Source of the DNA: CAZOWL01 sp964583605 | GTDB lineage: Bacteria; Pseudomonadota; Gammaproteobacteria; Chromatiales; Chromatiaceae | Reading direction: 5' to 3' | NCBI GenBank assembly: GCA_964583605.1 | Contig: CAZOWL010000024.1 | Coordinates: forward strand, 1-44,487 | Length of the DNA: 44,487 nucleotides | Shown here: one piece after another, positions 39,530 through 44,487 of the stretch | How positions within the stretch are numbered: position 1 is the stretch's first letter | Layout of the letters: every line of letters begins with the position of its first letter | The notes under the pieces: generated by a model | What the model was told of the DNA's origin: nothing | The model's input: only the letters and a program-made list of their open reading frames with translations | Database searches by the model: none | Made by a program: the position numbers and the translations under genes

Positions 39530-40531
39530 GTGGGCGCGCTCACGGTCAGGTCCTTCTGGGTTCAGGCCCCAGGCCGGGGTGAGATCCGGTCCGAGCCGCT
39601 CCCCGCGCCGCAGCGCGGGGATGCGCTGGTCAGGGCACTGTACAGCGGCATCAGCCGCGGGTCCGAGTCCCTCGTCTTCCGCGGCGAGGTCCCCGAGAGC
39701 GAGCGCCGTCGCATGCGCGCCCCGTTTCAAGCGGGAGATTTTCCGGCGCCGGTCAAGTACGGCTATTGCAGCGTCGGCGTCGTCGAGGAGGGGCCGCCCG
39801 AGCTGCTCGACCGGACCGTCTTCTGCCTCCACCCGCACCAAACCAGCTATCGGGTGCCGGCCGCCGCGCTCCATCCCGTACCCGCTGAGGTCCCAGCAGG
39901 CCGGGCGATCCTCGCCGCCAATCTCGAGACGGCCATCAACGGGCTTTGGGACGGGGCGCCGCGCGTCGGGGACCGCATTGCGGTGATCGGCGCGGGGACC
40001 GTCGGTTGCCTCACCGCCTGGCTCGCCGGCCGCCTGCCGGGCTGTCGCGTCCAGCTCGTCGACATCAACCCGCGGCGGGCGGCTATCGCCGCGCGGCTCG
40101 GTGTCGGCTTCGCCACACCGGAGGCGGCCGACAGAGAGGCCGATCTGGTGATCCATGCGAGCGGCTCGCCGGCCGGCCTGGTCCTGGGCCTGAGGCTCGC
40201 CGGCGTCGAATCCATCGTGCTCGAGCTCAGCTGGTACGGAACGACCGACGTCGCGCTGCCGCTTGGCCAGGCCTTCCATCAACGCCGGCTGGCGATTCGC
40301 TCCTCGCAGGTCGGCAGCATCCCGTCGCGGCAACGGCCGCGGTGGGATCACCGCCGACGTATGGCGCTGGCGCTCTCGCTGCTCGCGGATCCGATTCTGG
40401 ACGAGCTCATCAGCGGTGAAGACCCGTTCGATGCGCTACCCGCCGTTCAGGCCCGTCTCGCCACCGATCCTGGCGACACCTTGATGCACCGCATCGGCTA
40501 CGCGACGGATGACCGAGGCAACACGGCGTAG
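39530..40531 (+). CDS. MDR-family dehydrogenase of the pterin-like cluster
   Basis: About 333 aa. Rossmann domain with VGDRIAVIGAGTVGCLTAWLAGRLPG and VDINPRR (NAD(P) binding). N-terminal GroES-like domain ALYSGISRGSES and VKYGYCSVGVV. The catalytic-zinc Cys of classical MDR enzymes is Ser (SGIS), GHE is replaced by YGY, and the four-Cys structural zinc lobe is absent. HASGSPAGL and ELSWYG follow. Start is probably GTG 39530; the frame is open far upstream but overlaps the previous gene. Likely a reductase or dehydrogenase on a carbonyl or alcohol side chain. Confidence 0.85.
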   Translation: MGALTVRSFWVQAPGRGEIRSEPLPAPQRGDALVRALYSGISRGSESLVFRGEVPESERRRMRAPFQAGDFPAPVKYGYCSVGVVEEGPPELLDRTVFCLHPHQTSYRVPAAALHPVPAEVPAGRAILAANLETAINGLWDGAPRVGDRIAVIGAGTVGCLTAWLAGRLPGCRVQLVDINPRRAAIAARLGVGFATPEAADREADLVIHASGSPAGLVLGLRLAGVESIVLELSWYGTTDVALPLGQAFHQRRLAIRSSQVGSIPSRQRPRWDHRRRMALALSLLADPILDELISGEDPFDALPAVQARLATDPGDTLMHRIGYATDDRGNTA

Positions 40532-40600
40532 GGTACGCATCGCGTACCCCTTCCACGCCGACGTTCATCTTCCGGGTGACCCGCTGCATCATCGCTGGGG
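40529..40600 (+). repeat. T repeat, copy 5 (extended)
   Basis: GGGTACGCATCGCGTACCC (40531-40549), a perfect palindrome beginning at the dehydrogenase stop. It is followed by CACGCCGACGTTCATC and related bases shared with copies 6 and 7. Confidence 0.8.
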
Positions 40601-40728
40601 TCAAATCGTACAAGTCGGCCCTGCTAATCGGCCGATGAGTCGGCCTCAAGGCAAACCCGAGAGCCCTCGATGACCGGGTTGTCCTTGAGCTATCTTTATC
40701 CATCTTGCGAAACATGGGGAGTCCGCTG

Positions 40729-41133
40729 ATGTTTTCTGTCTGTGTCCGCGATCACATGATGGTCGCTCACAGTCTCCGCGGCGCGGTCTTTGGCCCGGCC
40801 CAGCGGCTTCACGGGGCCACCTACGTCGTCGATGTCGAGTTTCAACGAGGGCAGCTGGACGCCGATAACCTCGTCGTCGACATCGGCCGTGCCGGGCAGG
40901 CACTGCGCGCCGTGCTGGCCGAGCTCGACTATCGCAACCTGGATGAGCACCCTGCCCTCGCCGGTCAGAACACAACCACCGAGCGCCTCGCCCAGGTGAT
41001 CTGGGAGGGTATGGCGCGGAGTATCGCCTCCGGGGCGCTCGGTGATTCGGCGCTTGGCATCGAGCGGCTGCGGGTCGTACTGAGGGAATCGCATATCGCC
41101 TCGGCGGCCTTCGAGGCCGCGCTGACCCGATGA
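40729..41133 (+). CDS. Divergent PTPS/QueD-like (COG0720) protein
   Basis: 134 aa, length and fold pattern of 6-pyruvoyltetrahydropterin synthase/QueD. Kept: metal His14 (VAHS), His28 (RLHGA), NTTTERLAQVIWE, and Glu120 (LRESHIA). Changed relative to QueD, as I recall its residues: catalytic Cys is Ala24, the last zinc His of LHGH is Ala30, and the Asp-His pair is Asp67-Tyr68. A normal PTPS or QueD reaction is therefore doubtful. ATG 40729 has GGGGAG 8 bp upstream, better than the TTG/ATG at 40705/40714. Neighbouring dehydrogenase, glycosyltransferase and methyltransferase suggest a pterin-like product. Confidence 0.85.
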   Translation: MFSVCVRDHMMVAHSLRGAVFGPAQRLHGATYVVDVEFQRGQLDADNLVVDIGRAGQALRAVLAELDYRNLDEHPALAGQNTTTERLAQVIWEGMARSIASGALGDSALGIERLRVVLRESHIASAAFEAALTR

Positions 41134-41435
41134 GTGCTGTCTTCTCGAATCCCGTCGTGAACCGACAACGTAGGGCACGCATCGCGTACCGTCTCACACG
41201 CCGAGATTCATCCCCCGGGTGCCCCACCCCCTGCACGGGGGTTAGCCAGCGACGTAGGGCGGATGAGGCGCCCGATCGACGGGCCCGGTACCATCCACCA
41301 CGGCGATGGGCGCAGCAACCCGCCGCTTCCAGTGACGCCGCCCTGGCGCAAGGCCGATCGCCGATGCCACCACGCGACCTGGGTCGGAACCAGCAACGCC
41401 GCGGCGGCAAAGGGTTGCCGCCCTACCGAGCCCGC
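41134..41435. other. Gap between PTPS-like gene and hepT
   Basis: About 300 bp, holding extended T copy 6. No gene that I can support. Confidence 0.5.
41171..41250 (+). repeat. T repeat, copy 6 (extended, left flank of TA pair)
   Basis: TAGGGCACGCATCGCGTACC, then CACACGCCGAGATTCATCCC, then CCCCACCCCCTGCACGGGGG and TTAGCCAG. It matches copy 7 along its whole length in the same orientation. Confidence 0.85.
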
Positions 41436-41939
41436 TCAGGCCGACCGGTCTTGCAGAAGATCGCCTCGCGCCTGCAAACGTCGCTTGAACGAGCGGTAAA
41501 TCTCGATGAGGCGCCCGGCGGCGTCCATTGCAAGCTCCAGCCGGGCGAGCCGCTCCACAACGCCTTCAGGATAGTCATGGGTGAACTCGTTGCGAATCCG
41601 CCGAAGCTCGTTCCAGTATTCGACCGACTCCAGCCACCCGATCTGTTCCAGCCGGTTGAGACGATCAAGCATCGGCAGTGCCGCCGGCTCTTCACCCAGA
41701 GCACGCAACAAGGCCGGCATGAGCTTGGCGCCCATATCGTCCTGCAGCCGTGTGTAGCGATAGGCAAACTGGTCGAGCAATCGGCGGTCGTCCTTGTCGA
41801 GGTGCTCCAGCCGGGCAACGCCGAAGGGCTCCCGGCGCATGTCGGCCAGCGCCTCCAACAACGCATCATGATGTGTGCCACATAGGCGGTATGCGTGTCG
41901 GAGTGCGAGCCGTGCCGCTGCATCCGCGCGCGCCGTCAC
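41436..41939 (-). CDS. hepT: HepT-like HEPN toxin
   Basis: About 167 aa, all-helical HEPN domain. The RNase motif R-x4-H-x-Y is present as RNEFTHDY in the C-terminal third. In studied HepT-MntA pairs this Tyr is AMPylated by the antitoxin. Start is GTG 41939, overlapping the antitoxin stop as GTGA, so translation is coupled. The upstream-extended frame has no resemblance. It lies on the opposite strand to the surrounding pathway genes. Confidence 0.85.
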   Translation of the reverse strand: MTARADAAARLALRHAYRLCGTHHDALLEALADMRREPFGVARLEHLDKDDRRLLDQFAYRYTRLQDDMGAKLMPALLRALGEEPAALPMLDRLNRLEQIGWLESVEYWNELRRIRNEFTHDYPEGVVERLARLELAMDAAGRLIEIYRSFKRRLQARGDLLQDRSA

Positions 41940-42232
41940 AGTCGAACCCCCTGCGTATGCGCGATCTCGACGATCGGACGACGGTCGTGAGCCGTCTCGA
42001 TGACGACATCGATCTTGCGCTCGCCCAACGCCTGCTCCAGTCGCCCCAGCAGCCGGATCTTGTCGATCAGGGCATGCCGTGCACATTCCGGCGGCCGAAT
42101 CAGCAGATCGATATCGCCTCCCCGTTTCCGGTCGTCTACTCTGGAGCCAAACAGCCACACCTGCGCGGCCTCGCCATAGATCTCAGCCGCGGCGCGCTTG
42201 ATCGCGTCGACTTGCTGGTCTGTCAGGCGCAT
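41936..42232 (-). CDS. mntA: MntA-like nucleotidyltransferase antitoxin
   Basis: 98 aa, minimal nucleotidyltransferase. The signature GSRVDDRKRGGDIDLLI gives GS-x9-D-x-D, one residue shorter than the common GS-x10-DxD; a further Asp lies in KIDVVIET. In characterised systems MntA transfers AMP to HepT and so neutralises it. First gene of the pair, with GGAGGGAG upstream. Its 3' end overlaps hepT. Confidence 0.9.
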   Translation of the reverse strand: MRLTDQQVDAIKRAAAEIYGEAAQVWLFGSRVDDRKRGGDIDLLIRPPECARHALIDKIRLLGRLEQALGERKIDVVIETAHDRRPIVEIAHTQGVRL

Positions 42233-42320
42233 CGAGCACTCCCTCCGAACGGGCTTTGCAACATGACAGCACTGGTCTCTGCGCGATTCAAGGGGGCGCC
42301 CAGTCCCAGACGCCGAGCTT

Positions 42321-42404
42321 TAGGGTACGCATCGCGTCCCTTGCTTGCCACACGCCGAGGCTCATCCCCTGGGGCACCCCACCCCCTGCGCGATGGTTAG
42401 CCAG
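42321..42404 (+). repeat. T repeat, copy 7 (extended, right flank of TA pair)
   Basis: TAGGGTACGCATCGCGTCCC to CCCCACCCCCTGCGCGATGG and TTAGCCAG. It is a direct repeat of copy 6, about 1.15 kb away, ending just before the glycosyltransferase gene. Confidence 0.85.
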
Positions 42405-42421
42405 GCCTCTGCGTGGGAGCG

Positions 42422-43483
42422 ATGAATGACCGGCCGCGCGCCTGGTTCCTCGTCCCCGGGGACCTGGCGACCCCGACCGGCGGCTATCGCTACGACCGGC
42501 GCATGATCTCCGGGCTTCGCGCGCTTGGATGGCACGTCGAGCACCGCGCCCTGGGCGGTGATTTCCCGAGCCCCGGCGCGGCGTCACGCCGCGCGGCGCG
42601 CGCCTTGATCGCTTCGATACCCGAGGGCGAGACAGTCGTCGTCGACGGCCTGGCTCTCGGGGTCCTGCCCGAGATCGCCGAGCAGGAGCATCAACGGCTG
42701 CGCCTGATCGGGCTGGTGCACCATCCCCTCTGCATGGAGGGCGGCCTCGATGCCGAGCGTGCCACCGAGCTCGAGGCCAGCGAGGCTCGCGCCTTGCGCG
42801 GCACGCGCGGGGTGCTTGTGACGAGCGCGACGACGGCGGAATCCGTCTCGAGGCTCGGCGTGGCTCACGAGCGCATCCGAGTCGTGGTGCCGGGCACGGA
42901 TCCGGCACCACCCGCTGAGGGCTCCGGCGGCGGGCGGCTGCATCTCCTCTGCGTCGCGACGCTGACCCGCCGCAAGGGGCACGACCTGCTGCTGCGGGCC
43001 CTGGCCCGATTGGCGGACTGGCCCTGGCGACTGACCTGCGTAGGCTGCACGGAGCGGGATCAGGAGTGGACCGCCGCGCTGTATGGGCTGCGCGACCGTC
43101 TGGGGCTGCGTGAGCGGGTGCGATTCACCGGGGCCCTCGCGGAGGCGGATCTCGAGCGCTGTTACGTCGGCGCCGACCTCTTCGTGCTGCCGTCCCGGTT
43201 CGAGGGGTACGGCATGGCCTGTGCTGAGGCATTGGCGCGCGGACTGCCGATCGTCGCCACCACCGGCGGCGCCCTCGCGGAGACGCTGCCCGGTGATGCC
43301 GCGCTGCTTGTGCCTCCTGACTGTCCGGCGGCGCTCACGGCCGCGCTGCGGCGGCTCTTCGAGCACCCTGACCTGCGGCGGCGGCTCGCTGATCGCGCCC
43401 GGGCAGCCGGTCAAGGGTTGCCGACCTGGGAGCAGAGCGCCCGGGTCTTCGCCGCGGCGATCACCGAGCTCAGCGGTGGGTGA
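42422..43483 (+). CDS. GT4-type glycosyltransferase
   Basis: 353 aa, GT-B fold. The N-terminal half opens WFLVPGDLATPTGGYRYDRRM (glycine-rich acceptor loop). The C-terminal half has LLCVATLTRRKGHDLLLRAL, VRFTGALAEADLERCY and LFVLPSRFEGYGMACAEALARGLP, which contains the E-x7-E donor-binding motif. It is cytoplasmic, with no TM segment. It would transfer a sugar from an activated nucleotide sugar to the pathway's intermediate. The start at 42422 (ATG) is chosen; GTG 42413 is possible. It overlaps the methyltransferase by 8 bp. Confidence 0.9.
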   Translation: MNDRPRAWFLVPGDLATPTGGYRYDRRMISGLRALGWHVEHRALGGDFPSPGAASRRAARALIASIPEGETVVVDGLALGVLPEIAEQEHQRLRLIGLVHHPLCMEGGLDAERATELEASEARALRGTRGVLVTSATTAESVSRLGVAHERIRVVVPGTDPAPPAEGSGGGRLHLLCVATLTRRKGHDLLLRALARLADWPWRLTCVGCTERDQEWTAALYGLRDRLGLRERVRFTGALAEADLERCYVGADLFVLPSRFEGYGMACAEALARGLPIVATTGGALAETLPGDAALLVPPDCPAALTAALRRLFEHPDLRRRLADRARAAGQGLPTWEQSARVFAAAITELSGG

Positions 43484-44360
43484 CTTCAGCGCCGACTGGC
43501 TCAGTCTGCGCGAGCCCGCGGACCAGAGGGCCCGATCGGCGGCGTTGGCCGAGCGGCTCGCGGAGCAGCTGAAGCGCCACAACGCAGCAAAACTGCCGGT
43601 CATCGATCTGGGCAGTGGCGCCGGGGCCAATCTGCGCTATCTAGCTCCGCGGCTCGGTGGCGCGCAAGACTGGCTGTGCCTCGACAAGGATCCCGACCTG
43701 CTGCATGCGCTGACGAGCAGGACGACGGCTTGGGCAGCCTCGCATGGCATCGGCACCCTGCCGCGACCAGAGGGCCTCCGGCTTGTCAGCGAGCGGCGCA
43801 GTTGGGAGATTCGTGTCGCTCGCTGTGACCTGGCCACCGACCTCGAGCGATTGCCATTGGCACCGCAGGGCCTGGTGAGCGCCGCGGCGCTGCTCGACCT
43901 CGTCTCGGAGAGCTGGCTCAGGCGCCTGCTCGCGCTCTGCGCCGGCCAGGCCTGCGTGCAGCTCTACGCGCTCAACTACGATGGCCGCGTCGAGCTCTCG
44001 CCCTCCGATCCGCTCGACGGCCTCGTCGTCGACCTCGTCAATCACCATCAGCGTCGCAACAAGGGCTTCGGCGCCGCGCTCGGACCCGGCGCCCCACAGG
44101 CACTCGCCTGCATCGGTGCGGAGCTCGGGCTACAGCTCGAATCGGCGACCAGCGATTGGCAGCTCGGGCCTGACGAACGCGCGCTGCAGCACGCCCTGAT
44201 CGACGGCTGGGCTCGCGCGGCGTTGGAGCAGGCAATGGACGGACCTCAGCCCTCCCGCTGCCGCCTGGCGATCAGCGAGTGGCGTGCTAGACGGCTCCGT
44301 CAGGTTGCCGCCGGACAGTCGCGGATCATCGTCGGGCATGCCGACTTCCTCTTGTCGTGA
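43476..44360 (+). CDS. Class I SAM-dependent methyltransferase
   Basis: About 294 aa from GTG 43476, which overlaps the glycosyltransferase stop. SAM-binding motif I is VIDLGSGAGANLRYLAPRL. A motif II-like acidic segment is WLCLDKDPDLL, and LVSAAALLDLVSESWLRRLLALC is the usual strand 4-helix region. The overlap implies that it acts with the glycosyltransferase on the same product. Acceptor unknown. Confidence 0.85.
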   Translation: MGDFSADWLSLREPADQRARSAALAERLAEQLKRHNAAKLPVIDLGSGAGANLRYLAPRLGGAQDWLCLDKDPDLLHALTSRTTAWAASHGIGTLPRPEGLRLVSERRSWEIRVARCDLATDLERLPLAPQGLVSAAALLDLVSESWLRRLLALCAGQACVQLYALNYDGRVELSPSDPLDGLVVDLVNHHQRRNKGFGAALGPGAPQALACIGAELGLQLESATSDWQLGPDERALQHALIDGWARAALEQAMDGPQPSRCRLAISEWRARRLRQVAAGQSRIIVGHADFLLS

Positions 44361-44435
44361 GAAACGCAATTGAACCGCAAAGGGCACGACGAGCGGCAGG
44401 GATTTCGATGCGTTGCCCAGTCGATCTTGCTCACC

Positions 44436-44487
44436 TAACGATCATGGGACGAGGCGAGCCACCCCAGATGATGAAATGCCGCCTCGT
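44436..44487 (-). repeat. R repeat, copy 6 (cut by window end)
   Basis: Reverse-orientation right half of R, starting TAACGATCATGGG, cut by the last base. It has the same orientation as the truncated copy at position 1. Confidence 0.85.

Noticed and set aside
40729..41133. Naming the PTPS-like gene queD
   Set aside because: Key residues of QueD are replaced and no queC, queE or queF is nearby.

Overview
The window (44,487 bp, high GC, strong GC3 bias) looks like a chromosomal segment of a gammaproteobacterium, most likely from the purple sulfur bacteria (Chromatiales/Chromatiaceae). I infer this from the gene set: a single-chain NifJ paired with a dihydroorotate-dehydrogenase-like protein, a two-subunit pyruvate carboxylase, LolCD next to ComEC, a DUF2782 protein and a RAYT transposase. 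No 16S rRNA or photosynthesis gene is present to prove it.

Layout. 0-5.5 kb: a Usp protein divergent from pyruvate carboxylase subunits A and B, two poorly characterised small genes and tRNA-Ser(GGA). 5.6-12.3 kb: an RND efflux pump with its adaptor, a HAD phosphatase and agmatine deiminase. 12.4-18.5 kb: LolC, LolD, ComEC and a diguanylate cyclase. 18.6-22.5 kb (minus strand): a Tat-exported PhoD phosphatase, an orphan amino-acid binding protein, a DUF2782 protein and RimI. 22.9-27.6 kb: NifJ and its DHOD-like partner. 27.8-30.8 kb: an exported arylsulfatase and an exported LysM-HAD fusion. 30.9-32.4 kb: a 73-bp tandem array interrupted by a 100-N assembly gap, then a RAYT gene. 32.4-39.5 kb: an HMA-type small protein, a DUF4239-like membrane protein, AqpZ, a HAD pseudogene, a large PutA and a small conserved protein. 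39.5-44.4 kb: a dehydrogenase, a divergent PTPS/QueD-like protein, an inserted HepT-MntA toxin-antitoxin pair, a GT4 glycosyltransferase and a methyltransferase.

The most interesting system is the last block. Dehydrogenase, COG0720 (PTPS) homologue, glycosyltransferase and methyltransferase all lie on the plus strand and look like a small-molecule pathway, perhaps for a glycosylated and methylated pterin-like compound. The PTPS homologue lacks most expected catalytic and metal residues, and the dehydrogenase lacks the classical MDR zinc ligands. The HepT-MntA pair sits on the opposite strand inside the block, between two roughly 80-bp direct repeats.

Two dispersed repeat families run through the window. 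R is a two-part element of about 125 bp: a REP-like hairpin followed by an inverted-repeat unit of about 65 bp. It occurs four times complete, plus one partial copy at each window edge. T is a short palindrome (GGGTACGCATCGCGTACCC and variants) with seven copies and one partial. R ends supply the stop codons of rimI and aqpZ. The R fragments at both edges suggest that the window is a whole contig broken at repeats.
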